Shown one piece after another: positions 24,144 to 32,062 of a stretch of DNA of 64,000 bases. The notes beneath the pieces are model-generated. The model was not told the DNA's origin. It worked only from the letters and a program-made list of their open reading frames with translations, and searched no databases. This stretch comes from Fictibacillus gelatini DSM 15865. GTDB lineage: Bacteria; Bacillota; Bacilli; Bacillales; Fictibacillaceae. The DNA lies in the NCBI RefSeq assembly GCF_000430745.1, contig NZ_AUMP01000024.1:19325-83324 (forward strand), read 5' to 3'. Within the stretch, counting starts at the first letter, position 1. Each line of letters opens with the position of its first letter. The position numbers were made by a program, and so were the translations under genes.

Positions 24144-25043
24144 GTGTTTCCTGTGTATCCTTATTATTCGTACCAAACCGAATGCAAGACAGTTCCGATT
24201 TCTTTTCCGCCTCAACATCAAAACGTGCAGCCAGGGCTCGAGTATGTAATGAATCCGCGGCCAATTTCTGAAAATCCGCATTATCGGGGATCTGATAAGC
24301 TTAAAAATAAAGTGGCAGTCATTACAGGAGGCGACAGCGGGATTGGAAGGGCGGTGGCCATTGCCTTTGCGAAAGAAGGAGCCGATGTAGCGATTGCCTA
24401 TTTAAATGAACATCGGGATGCTGAAGAAACGAAGCAGCGAGTAGAACAATTAGGGAGAAGATGCCTATTGATCCCCGGCGACCTTCGCATCGAACAAACG
24501 TCAACAGATGTTGTTCGAAATGTGATGGGCACGTTCGGGAAAATCAGCATTTTAATCAATAATTGCGCCGTCCAATATGTGCAAAAAAGCATTCTCGATA
24601 TTTCCGCTGAGCAATTAGAAAACACATTCCGGACGAATATCTTTTCCTATTTTTATATGACAAAAGCCGTTCTACCACATCTTCCATCGGGCAGCTCCAT
24701 TATTAATACAGCATCGGTCACGGCGTATAAAGGGAGTAAGCAGTTGATCGATTATTCGGCGACAAAAGGGGCGATTGTGACATTTACCCGTTCTTTATCG
24801 CAATCTCTGGTCCATCACGGAATACGGGTGAACGCTGTCGCGCCGGGTCCGATCTGGACGCCGTTAATACCGGCCACGTTTTCTAAGGAAAGTGTCATGA
24901 AGTTTGGGGGCGATGTCCCAATGAAACGGGCGGGCCAGCCATTTGAATTGGCCCCGACCTACGTTTACTTAGCTTCAGATGATTCGAGCTACGTCACAGG
25001 ACAGGTGCTGCATGTAAATGGAGGGACGATGGTGGATTCGTAG
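24144..25043 (+). CDS. Short-chain dehydrogenase/reductase, YhdF/glucose-dehydrogenase-like
   Basis: A 299-residue SDR with a 45-residue N-terminal extension (PVYPYYSYQTECKTVPISFP) as in Bacillus general-stress SDRs of the YhdF/YhxC type. The cofactor motif is TGGDSGIGRA, the structural NNCAVQ replaces NNAG, and the catalytic YSATK is intact, with NTASVTAYKG before it. Substrate is unknown; sugar or aldehyde/alcohol oxidation is typical. GTG 24144 follows GGAAGGGGG. Members of this group are often sigma-B controlled, but I did not find a clear sigma-B promoter. Confidence 0.88.
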   Translation: MFPVYPYYSYQTECKTVPISFPPQHQNVQPGLEYVMNPRPISENPHYRGSDKLKNKVAVITGGDSGIGRAVAIAFAKEGADVAIAYLNEHRDAEETKQRVEQLGRRCLLIPGDLRIEQTSTDVVRNVMGTFGKISILINNCAVQYVQKSILDISAEQLENTFRTNIFSYFYMTKAVLPHLPSGSSIINTASVTAYKGSKQLIDYSATKGAIVTFTRSLSQSLVHHGIRVNAVAPGPIWTPLIPATFSKESVMKFGGDVPMKRAGQPFELAPTYVYLASDDSSYVTGQVLHVNGGTMVDS

Positions 25044-25132
25044 CATTAGATAAAAGGCAAGGTTTCTAAGCCGCATTTTTTATGTGGAAATACGGCTAAC
25101 TTTTGAAAATATGAAGCAGGTTTTCTTAAAGC

Positions 25133-25400
25133 CTATTTCTTTTTAAGTTTCTCGATTTCTGTAGAAGTTAAGCCGGTCGCCTTAATGAAGCTTTACAAGT
25201 TTGTCTGAATTTCTCTTTTTGTTTTTTGATTTCGGAAATAATTTGTGAAGTTCTTGTTCTAAAAATTGTGGTTTCTGTCTGAAGTCGACTTGTTCATAAA
25301 AATGCGGGGCGAAAAACAAAAGGAATTCCTCAAATAACGTTGAAATGACATCTTTCCAAAGCCGATCAAAATCTGGATGGGCAGTCATGTACATCACCAT
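25133..25400 (-). pseudogene. Rpn/PD-(D/E)XK transposase-like nuclease, internally deleted
   Basis: The first 57 or so residues (MTAHPDFDRLWKDVISTLFE then EFLLFFAPHFYEQVDF) match the start of the Rpn/YhgA-like recombination-promoting nuclease family of Bacillus, normally about 300 residues. After that the frame runs into SKNKKRNSDK and stops at 25182. A 16-residue piece in another frame at 25133-25183 reads IKATGLTSTEIEKLKKK, the usual C-terminal end of the same family. The middle, including the nuclease core, is missing, so the gene is a relic. Confidence 0.65.
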
Positions 25401-25595
25401 CCTGTAAAAAATAAATTTTCAACACTTTTTGGGAACGTTTGTTCGTATGATAATTATAAAATATTCTCCAAAAACATGCAAGTAAATTTTTAAGTTTCTG
25501 AACAGGAAGAATGAATATATAAAAGAAATGAATATAGATTAAAGAAGATAAATCAGGTGGATTGATCAGTAATAAAACGAAAAAGGGGTAACAGA

Positions 25596-26411
25596 ATGCT
25601 CGATGAATTAGCCGTATCCATTAAAAACAAAAATGTCATTCTTTTTGTCGGGGCGGGTGTGCCAAGGAATATCGGGCTGCCGTCGCATTCGGAATTGATT
25701 GATAAAATGGTAAAGGATCTGGGATACGAACCGACAGAATTCAACCAATTAGGAAATGGAAATTATCTCGAGCTTGCCGAATATTATTACCTGGAAAAAG
25801 GCTCATTGCGATCGCTTAGAAGCTGGATGGATCAATTATGGGATACGAAAGACGTTGACATCGGCCAGTCGGAAATTTATAAGCATATTATCGATTTGGA
25901 CATTCCTTTAATTTACACAACGAATTATGATCGATGGTTAGAATGTGCGTTCGATTACTACAAAAAGAAGTATATTAAAATCACCAATGTAGCTGACATC
26001 GTAAAAGCAAGAAACAATGAGCCGCAAATCGTGAAATTTCATGGCGATCTTGATGATGATGCTTCAATTGTTTTGACGGAGTCGAGTTTCTTTCACCGGT
26101 TAGACTTTGAAACGCCTTTAGACATCAAGCTGCGGTCGGATGCGCTAGGAAAATCGATTCTGTTCATCGGCTACAGCCTTACCGATATTAACATTCGATT
26201 CATGCTTTTTAAGCTGCAGCAGCAATGGAAGTTATCTAACTGTGAAAACATGCGGCCAAAATCATATATTTTTTTGACGAAATCCAATATGGTCAGGGAA
26301 CGAATTCTTGAGGAGCGCGGCATCACCCCGATCGTCTCAGAAATTGACGATCCCGGTGAAGCGCTCAATGTGTTTTTGAAAAATTTAAAAGAGCAAGTGT
26401 TAAGAAGCTGA
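25596..26411 (+). CDS. SIR2-like domain protein, candidate NAD-cleaving effector
   Basis: A 271-residue protein made of a single SIR2_2 domain. NAD-binding and catalytic elements are complete: VGAGVPRNIGLPS (18-30), TTNYD with Asn110, KFHGD with His149 and FIGYSLTDINIRFM. The zinc-binding cysteines of true sirtuin deacetylases are absent. Proteins of this group occur as NAD-depleting effectors of anti-phage systems (ThsA, DSR, SIR2-HerA, SIR2-APAZ families). Here no partner gene is adjacent; it has its own ribosome site (AAAAAGGGG) and terminator. Defence is therefore inference. Confidence 0.85.
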   Translation: MLDELAVSIKNKNVILFVGAGVPRNIGLPSHSELIDKMVKDLGYEPTEFNQLGNGNYLELAEYYYLEKGSLRSLRSWMDQLWDTKDVDIGQSEIYKHIIDLDIPLIYTTNYDRWLECAFDYYKKKYIKITNVADIVKARNNEPQIVKFHGDLDDDASIVLTESSFFHRLDFETPLDIKLRSDALGKSILFIGYSLTDINIRFMLFKLQQQWKLSNCENMRPKSYIFLTKSNMVRERILEERGITPIVSEIDDPGEALNVFLKNLKEQVLRS

Positions 26412-26446
26412 AGGAATTGAAAAGGGGAGCGCTCCATCATGTAATG

Positions 26447-26473
26447 AGGTCAGAATTGTTCTGGCCTTTTTAG
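26447..26473 (+). terminator. Terminator after the SIR2 gene
   Basis: AGGTCAGAA and TTCTGGCCT with a three-base loop and T run. Confidence 0.9.
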
Positions 26474-26514
26474 ATTGTAAGGCGCTCTTTACACCGAGTA
26501 CGCTTTTGTGAAAC

Positions 26515-26525
26515 TTGTAATACAA
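26515..26525. promoter_or_regulatory. FadR-type GntR operator candidate 1 upstream of lhgO
   Basis: TTGTAATACAA is an odd palindrome typical of FadR-subfamily GntR sites. A near-identical site lies at 26642-26652, 127 bp away. Confidence 0.5.
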
Positions 26526-26641
26526 ATCCCCTTGTTTTTTTAAGAGGAAGAGAGTAAGATGAAGATGAATTAAAAAATATTCTTAAAATTAGCATGCAAA
26601 AACGCATTTGTTTTGTCTGTGTTTTTTTGGTGATTCATAAT

Positions 26642-26652
26642 TTGTATTACAT
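26642..26652. promoter_or_regulatory. FadR-type GntR operator candidate 2, next to the lhgO ribosome site
   Basis: TTGTATTACAT matches the reverse of the first site at all but one base and lies directly before the lhgO ribosome-binding site, a position suited to repression by the GntR protein encoded downstream. Confidence 0.55.
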
Positions 26653-26671
26653 ATTGGAGAGGAGTAGAGGA

Positions 26672-27889
26672 ATGTACGATTATATCATTGTCGGCGGGGG
26701 GATCGTAGGGCTTTCAACCGGTTATGCGCTTAGCGAGAAGTATCCTCATGCGAAAATCGCGGTGATCGAGAAAGAGCAGACCCTCAGCTTTCATCAAACG
26801 GGGCACAACAGCGGAGTCATTCACTCCGGTATTTATTATAAGCCGGGCAGCTATAAGGCAAAGTTTGCCCGGGAAGGAAATGAAGCGATGGTCTCCTTTT
26901 GCAGAAAATATGGAGTCGCCTATGAGGTGTGCGGCAAGGTGATCGTCGCCACAAGCAAAGAAGAGCTTCCGCTTATGGATAACCTTTATCGCCGCGGCTT
27001 GCAAAACGGATTAAATGTAAGGAAAATTGGAGTTGAGGAACTTAAAGAGATTGAGCCGCACGTAAATGGTCTTGGGGCGATTCATGTTCCGAGTACAGGA
27101 ATTGTCGACTATAAAGGGGTTTCCCATACTTTTGCTCGCCTGATTCAAGAAAAAGGCGGGGATATCATTCTTGCCACGAAAGTTGAAAAGATTAGCGAGA
27201 GAAAAGACAGAATCACGGTTGAAACGGACCGTGGGACCTTTCAATCTTACTACTTAATTAACTGTGCCGGATTGCATAGTGACCGGGTCGCTAAAATGAG
27301 CGGCTTGCAAACGAAGGCGAAAATTGTGCCGTTTAGAGGAGAATATTATGAGCTGGTTCCGGAAAAGCGCCATCTTGTCAACCATCTTATTTATCCGGTG
27401 CCGAATCCAAATTTTCCGTTTCTCGGCGTTCACTTCACCCGCATGATTAACGGTGAAGTCCATGCTGGTCCGAACGCGGTGCTGAGCTTTAAGAGGGAAG
27501 GGTATACGAAAACAGATTTTAATATAAAAGACTTTTTGGAAGTAATGACATACTCCGGTTTTTGGAAGATGGCAATGCCGAATATAAAGGAAGGGATTCA
27601 TGAAATGATCCGGTCGTTCAGCAAACAGGCTTTTCTGCGCAGTTTGAGGCGGCTCATTCCTGAATTAACGGAACACGACATCGTGCCAACACATGCCGGG
27701 GTGAGGGCCCAGGCGATTATGAGAGATGGCAGCATGGTGGATGACTTTTTAATTGATGCAAGCGGACGTTCCGTTCATATTTTAAATGCGCCTTCACCAG
27801 CAGCGACTGCTTCCATATCGATTGGTCGGGAAATTAGCGTTCAAGTTCCAGAGCCGCCGGGGGTGCACAATTATTCGAAATCGATGTAA
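26672..27889 (+). CDS. lhgO: L-2-hydroxyglutarate oxidase
   Basis: A 405-residue FAD-dependent oxidoreductase of the DAO superfamily. The N-terminal dinucleotide fold is YDYIIVGGGIVGLSTGYAL, followed by GHNSGVIHSGIYYKPGSYKA, a signature of LhgO/L2HGDH, and a C-terminal FAD region (VRAQAIMRDGSMVDDF, NAPSPAATASISIG). It oxidises L-2-hydroxyglutarate to 2-oxoglutarate and passes electrons to the quinone pool. ATG 26672 follows GGAGAGGAG; the frame extends back to 26594 without a ribosome site. A GntR regulator gene follows after 19 bases. The likely source of its substrate, CsiD, is encoded at 61337. Confidence 0.93.
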   Translation: MYDYIIVGGGIVGLSTGYALSEKYPHAKIAVIEKEQTLSFHQTGHNSGVIHSGIYYKPGSYKAKFAREGNEAMVSFCRKYGVAYEVCGKVIVATSKEELPLMDNLYRRGLQNGLNVRKIGVEELKEIEPHVNGLGAIHVPSTGIVDYKGVSHTFARLIQEKGGDIILATKVEKISERKDRITVETDRGTFQSYYLINCAGLHSDRVAKMSGLQTKAKIVPFRGEYYELVPEKRHLVNHLIYPVPNPNFPFLGVHFTRMINGEVHAGPNAVLSFKREGYTKTDFNIKDFLEVMTYSGFWKMAMPNIKEGIHEMIRSFSKQAFLRSLRRLIPELTEHDIVPTHAGVRAQAIMRDGSMVDDFLIDASGRSVHILNAPSPAATASISIGREISVQVPEPPGVHNYSKSM

Positions 27890-27908
27890 TAGGGAAGGAT
27901 AGAATCTT

Positions 27909-28598
27909 GTGAAAAAAGAGAAAGTCTCACAAAAAATTTCACGTGAATTGCTTGTGATGATTGATAGAGGGGAGTTCCCGCCGGGTTCGAAACTCCCAAC
28001 GGAAAAGGAGCTGGCGGACTTATTCAGTGTTAGCCGGATGCCGATTCGGGAAGCTTTAAGCGTTTTGCGGGCGATGGGCTTAATTTCGTCTCAGCAGGGA
28101 GGCGGAAGTTATGTGGAAGAAAGGATCCCGACTTCAATTAGCCAGCATTTTCACATTCAAAAAGCGGATGAAGAGAGTATCCGAAACTTATTTGAAATGC
28201 GGAAAATATTAGAGCCTGAAGCGGCTTACCTTGCTGCATTGAGAAGAACGCCCGACGAATTGACAAAAATGAAAGAAGTATTGAAGTGGATAGAAGAAGA
28301 TTTTATTTTAAAGGAAAAGACGGGACGGGAAGCCGATTTTGAATTTCATCGGACCATCATGCAGGCCACGCATAACCCGGTGATGATTCACATGTTTGAA
28401 AATCTGTCTTCTCTTTATCATAAAGTGTTGGAAATTACCTTGAAACAAAATGTCGGGCTGGCAAGAAAAAGAGAAATTGTCTATAAAGAACACGAGAACA
28501 TTTATTTAGCCATCGAAGCGGAAGAGCCAGAACTCGCCAAAGTGCAATCCATCATTCATTTGAAAAATGTGGAAAAGAAAATGGATCTAAGCTTATAA
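27909..28598 (+). CDS. GntR-family regulator, FadR subfamily
   Basis: A 229-residue repressor. The winged helix (residues 5-75) includes RGEFPPGSKLPTEKELADLF and SVSRMPIREALSVLRAMGL; the helical FCD ligand domain follows (about 85-225) with EMRKILEPEAAYLAALR and FHRTIMQATHNPV, containing candidate metal-binding Asp/His residues. The start is GTG 27909. Immediate linkage to lhgO suggests it responds to L-2-hydroxyglutarate or glutarate and controls lhgO through the two TTGTA-TACAA sites upstream. Ligand identity is inference. Confidence 0.9.
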   Translation: MKKEKVSQKISRELLVMIDRGEFPPGSKLPTEKELADLFSVSRMPIREALSVLRAMGLISSQQGGGSYVEERIPTSISQHFHIQKADEESIRNLFEMRKILEPEAAYLAALRRTPDELTKMKEVLKWIEEDFILKEKTGREADFEFHRTIMQATHNPVMIHMFENLSSLYHKVLEITLKQNVGLARKREIVYKEHENIYLAIEAEEPELAKVQSIIHLKNVEKKMDLSL

Positions 28599-28613
28599 TG
28601 TTTAGCTCGGTTA

Positions 28614-28705
28614 GGCGAATAAATGCCTGCTTTGGATGGATAAGTGGCCCGGTTAGACGAATAAATAACCGCGCTAGACAAATAGCAGCAAACTTTACAC
28701 CGAAT
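28614..28705. repeat. 21-bp phased intergenic array (GACGAATAAA type)
   Basis: Four related decamers start exactly 21 bp apart: GGCGAATAAA (28614), GATGGATAAG (28635), GACGAATAAA (28656) and GACAAATAGC (28677); a weaker fifth unit lies at about 28698. The spacers vary but tend to start with GCC or ACC and to end with GGTTA or GCTA. The array fills the gap between gntR and the DMT transporter gene. It shares the spacing, though not the motif, of the arrays at 11457 and 15476. Confidence 0.7.
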
Positions 28706-28709
28706 TGAC

Positions 28710-28745
28710 GAAACGAGCAGAAGATAAATGCCCTGCTCGTTTTTA
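28710..28745. terminator. Bidirectional terminator between gntR and the DMT gene
   Basis: AACGAGCAG and CTGCTCGTT form a 9-bp stem with flanking A and T runs, so it can serve both converging genes. Confidence 0.85.
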
Positions 28746-29672
28746 TGCGCCGATCTGATGTTTGCGTTTTGAATGCCGCTTTAATTCTTCAAAAGCGCCG
28801 GAACCGAGAATGACGCCAAATAAGATGAATAGGAAGCCGATCATCTGGGCCATCTTGATTTTTTCGCCTAAAAAAAGAACAGCGCCGATTAGAGCAAAGA
28901 ACGGATTTAAGTTAATGAAAATAGACGCCTCCGCCGCTCCAACTTTCCCTATCGCATAGTTGTAAAGCATGTGGCCAAGTGCGGTTGCAACAATGGCGGA
29001 CGTAAAGAACACTGCCCAAATCGAAGGAGAGCCTTTTGTCATCGTTTGGAGTCCGTTCGGTTCAAGGAATGCACTGATGGCAAATAGGATAACCGATCCA
29101 ATGAGCAGCATATAGCCTGTCATTAAGCGGGGATCCAGCGTTTTTGAAATTTTTTTAATCAGGATGAAGCTTGCGGCCTGGGATAAAATCGCAAAAAACA
29201 CATACAGATCACCAATCGACACTCCGTGAATAGATCCGTTTCCTTCCAGCACGATAAAAGCGACCCCGGTGAGTCCTAATACAATTCCAAGCGCCCTGGT
29301 TACCGTTATGATACTGCCTAAAAAGAGGATGGCTAAAATGGTCGTTAAAAGAGGTCCCATTCCTAAAATGAGCCCGCCATTGGAAGCGGAAGTTTTAGAA
29401 AGCCCGATCGATAAAAAATAATGATGGCCGACTACATTAAACAACGCAGATATGAAGACATAAAGAAATTCTTTTTTAGTAAGCCAGCGCACCTTTTTCA
29501 GCAAGAAAAGAACGATAAATACACTGGCCGCGGCCGTCAAAATGCGAAAGGATGTCATTGTAACCGGCGCGAACTCGGCAACTAACAATTTTGTCATAAT
29601 GACATTAAATCCCCATGCGATCATAATGCAAAACAAAACAAAATAAATTTGCTGTTTTTTCAAAAGTTCCAC
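28743..29672 (-). CDS. EamA-family (DMT) transporter
   Basis: A membrane protein of about 309 residues with ten predicted helices in two EamA repeats; helix 1 is IYFVLFCIMIAWGFNVIM and the second repeat starts ISIGDLYVFFAILSQAASF-like near residue 155. Such drug/metabolite transporters usually export amino acids or other metabolites. The start is taken as GTG 29672 after AAAGAAAG; the frame runs on to 29747 but the extra 25 residues have no membrane character and no ribosome site. The substrate cannot be inferred. Confidence 0.85.
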   Translation of the reverse strand: MELLKKQQIYFVLFCIMIAWGFNVIMTKLLVAEFAPVTMTSFRILTAAASVFIVLFLLKKVRWLTKKEFLYVFISALFNVVGHHYFLSIGLSKTSASNGGLILGMGPLLTTILAILFLGSIITVTRALGIVLGLTGVAFIVLEGNGSIHGVSIGDLYVFFAILSQAASFILIKKISKTLDPRLMTGYMLLIGSVILFAISAFLEPNGLQTMTKGSPSIWAVFFTSAIVATALGHMLYNYAIGKVGAAEASIFINLNPFFALIGAVLFLGEKIKMAQMIGFLFILFGVILGSGAFEELKRHSKRKHQIGA

Positions 29673-30134
29673 TTCTTTCTTTATGATAATATTGGTGAGA
29701 AAAGACGGGTTCAAGCCGTGCGGAAAAACTTTGAATGGAGAATTCATTTTAGATTGTATTTTAATACAGAAGTGGAAATTCGCAAAAAAATATGCTTATC
29801 GTTTTGAAATTTATGATGGGCCGCACGTTCTTGTTTTGTTCTTGATTTTAGCTAAAATCTGTTGCTTTTTTTTAATGCATTTTGCTAAAATCGTAGTGAA
29901 AATCGATTACTCAAACTCACTGATTTGTGAGAGGTGAATTTTGCAGGGCTTGGCTCTGTTTCGTCGCCTGTTGTCCATTCACGGACAGCAGGCGTTTTTT
30001 ATATAAAGGACAAAATTCGGGACAAGGAACGAGAAGTGTCCAATAGAAGAGCTCTAAAAGACAATTTTCAGTCGAGGCGTCAAAAATAGGCTTAATAAAG
30101 TTGGCATGGATTTAAGAAAGAAGTGAGGGATATT
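29673..30134. other. 462-base intergenic region with a terminator
   Basis: No convincing gene is present between the two DMT transporter genes. The left 260 bases are AT-rich with several near-repeats (TTAGCTAAAATC, TTTGCTAAAATC at about 29847-29892), possibly promoter or leader sequence read rightward. A strong hairpin follows at 29973-30000. The last 130 bases hold scattered GGACA/TGTCC pieces without regular spacing and then the promoter area of the next gene. Confidence 0.5.
29973..30002 (+). terminator. Strong hairpin terminator with no obvious upstream gene
   Basis: CGCCTGTTGTCC and GGACAGCAGGCG pair over 12 bp (one G-T) with a six-base loop and a T run. No coding gene lies immediately upstream on the plus strand, so it may end an untranslated transcript or a leader. 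Confidence 0.8.
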
Positions 30135-31034
30135 ATGGGGAAATTAAAGTATTCGTTATTGGTGCTTTTAGGAGGGTTTAGTTATGGACTTTTATCAACC
30201 GTCATTAAACTCGGGTTTGTGGATGGATTTTCAATCCAGGAGCTAATAGGTGGGCAATATCTATTCGGCTGGTTTGGCTTACTATTCATCGTCCTTTTCT
30301 TTTCCCGGCATCAAGTATCGAAAAAGCAGTTATTTACGCTTTTGGCGGTAGGGACGACAATGAGCATGACGGGCATATGTTACGGGCTCGCTGTTGAAAA
30401 ACTTTCTGCATCAATTGCAGTTGTCTTTTTATTTCAATTCACATGGATCGGGGTGCTTATTGAGGCGATTGCGAACAAAGCTTTTCCAGGTCATGACAAA
30501 ATACTGTCGATTATTATTTTATTTATTGGAACTTTGCTTGCGGGCGGCCTATTGGAAGGGCTGGCGAAAAACTTTTCGATAAGCGGAATGTTGTTCGGGC
30601 TTTTAGCTGCTGTATCGTTCGCTTTTTATATCTTTGCAAGTGGCCGTGTGGCTACAAATGTGCCGACGTATACAAAAAGCTTTTTCATGACGACAGGCGC
30701 GAGCGTTATCATTTGCATCGTCTTTCCGCCAACATTTTTAACGAATGGCGTATTGCAAGCAGGCCTCTGGAAATATGGGTTATTTCTTGGCTTATTCGGC
30801 GTTATCATTCCCATTGTTTGTTTCTCGATTGGCATGCCAAAAATCGATACGGGGCTTGGCGCTATTTTAGGGGCATTTGAACTTCCTACCGCCATTGTTG
30901 CTTCCATTACGTTCTTGAATGAAGCGGTTTCCGCTATGCAATGGGCAGGCATCGTCCTTATTTTAATTGGAATCATCACACCTCACTATTTATCGTTGCG
31001 AAAAGAGGGGCAAAAACGTCGGAATGTGGCATGA
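30135..31034 (+). CDS. EamA-family (DMT) transporter
   Basis: A 299-residue protein with ten predicted membrane helices and two EamA repeats; it starts GKLKYSLLVLLGGFSYGLLS and ends GIVLILIGIITPHYLSL. It is of the same superfamily as the product of 28743-29672 but not a close copy. ATG 30135 follows GTGAGGG; the frame begins at 30123. It is preceded by an isolated terminator and followed by an AEC-transporter remnant. The substrate is unknown. Confidence 0.85.
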   Translation: MGKLKYSLLVLLGGFSYGLLSTVIKLGFVDGFSIQELIGGQYLFGWFGLLFIVLFFSRHQVSKKQLFTLLAVGTTMSMTGICYGLAVEKLSASIAVVFLFQFTWIGVLIEAIANKAFPGHDKILSIIILFIGTLLAGGLLEGLAKNFSISGMLFGLLAAVSFAFYIFASGRVATNVPTYTKSFFMTTGASVIICIVFPPTFLTNGVLQAGLWKYGLFLGLFGVIIPIVCFSIGMPKIDTGLGAILGAFELPTAIVASITFLNEAVSAMQWAGIVLILIGIITPHYLSLRKEGQKRRNVA

Positions 31035-31100
31035 GGCGATCCGAAAGTAAGCTGCATTCCACCGAAAACGAATGTTTCATTTACTTGTTATTCTAGATAA

Positions 31101-31375
31101 ATGAAAAAGAGGGATGAAGTTGGAGATTTCGGTTGCATTTTTTCCATTGCCATGATGACCGTCATGATTGCGATTGGATGCTTACTGGCGAGGAAAGTTC
31201 CGTTCACGGCAGAGCGGCGTGAGCTTCTCATTGCGATTATTGTCAATGTGGCAATGCCATGTATTATTTTAAACAGCATTTTTCACCACGAAAATGGACC
31301 AACAATTTATGATGGTTATCTTTTTAACGTTTCTTAGTTCTGTTTTAATCAATTGCTTTGGGGTCTTTTTTTAAA
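31101..31375 (+). pseudogene. Truncated AEC-family (auxin efflux carrier-like) transporter
   Basis: The frame from 31101 gives IFSIAMMTVMIAIGCLLARK and RRELLIAIIVNVAMPCIILN, the first two helices of an AEC-family permease, normally about 310 residues. It then shifts: at about 31300 the hydrophobic reading continues in another frame (MMVIFLTFLSSVLINCFGVF) and stops near 31372. The other eight helices are absent. This is a degraded gene followed by a terminator. Confidence 0.6.
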
Positions 31376-31385
31376 AGGGCAAACG

Positions 31386-31424
31386 AGGGCTGTCCCGGAT
31401 AACCAATTGCCGGGGCAGCTTTTT
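31386..31424 (+). terminator. Terminator after the AEC remnant
   Basis: GCTGTCCCGG and CCGGGGCAGC pair with one mismatch around a ten-base loop, followed by a T run. Confidence 0.85.
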
Positions 31425-31567
31425 TATACGTTAGGATCCGAAAATTGGCAGCAAAAGATAAAGGGAAAAGTCACTCTTAATAATTGAAAAGATAGGCGAT
31501 TGCCTTATTTGACATTTATAACAAAGGGATTATAATGAAATTGATTACGAAATGAAGGTGATTAAGT

Positions 31568-32026
31568 ATGGATTCATTGGATATAAAGATTATAGAACTT
31601 TTGATGTCCAATGGTCGAGCTACCTGGGCGGACCTGGCAGGGAATCTTGGAATGTCCGCGCCAGCTATCGCTGATCGGGTGCGCCGGCTTGAAGAGAAAG
31701 GCGTAATTAAAGGTTATACGGCTATTATCGATCCGGAATCGGTAGGTTATGAAATGACCGCTTTTATCTTTTTATCCATAGACAAAGTTGAGCATCGCGA
31801 ATTATTTTTGGCCCGGGTGTCCGAGTTGCCTGAAGTGCAAGAGTGCCATCATGTTGCGGGAGAAGAAGATTATTTGCTGAAAGTTCGATGTCAGGGGACG
31901 AAAGATTTAGATCGGATCATTAGCCAGGAATTAAGGAAACTGCCGGGTGTTTTTAAAACCCGGACGACCATCGTACTCAATACTTACAAAGACGACCAGG
32001 TCATTCCTTTGTCTGCTGATAAATAA
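31568..32026 (+). CDS. Lrp/AsnC-family transcriptional regulator
   Basis: A 152-residue regulator. It starts MDSLDIKIIELLMSNGRATW, then the helix-turn-helix LAGNLGMSAPAIADRVRRLE, a linker (KGYTAIIDPESVGYEMTAF) and the RAM ligand domain (CHHVAGEEDYLLKVRC). Lrp-type proteins respond to amino acids. It directly precedes the L-serine dehydratase genes (37 bases), suggesting control by serine or a related amino acid. GAAGGTG precedes the ATG. Confidence 0.92.
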   Translation: MDSLDIKIIELLMSNGRATWADLAGNLGMSAPAIADRVRRLEEKGVIKGYTAIIDPESVGYEMTAFIFLSIDKVEHRELFLARVSELPEVQECHHVAGEEDYLLKVRCQGTKDLDRIISQELRKLPGVFKTRTTIVLNTYKDDQVIPLSADK

Positions 32027-32062
32027 TGCGCAAAAAATAGAAATAAAATTGGAGGGGAAAGT

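Noticed and set aside
29683..29937. 84-codon plus-strand frame between the DMT genes
   Set aside because: No ribosome site, low-complexity AT-rich content, and its first part overlaps the 5' region of the minus-strand DMT gene.
30005..30070. Another 21-bp phased array
   Set aside because: GGACA and TGTCC pieces occur at about 30008, 30020, 30037 and 30060, but the spacing is irregular.
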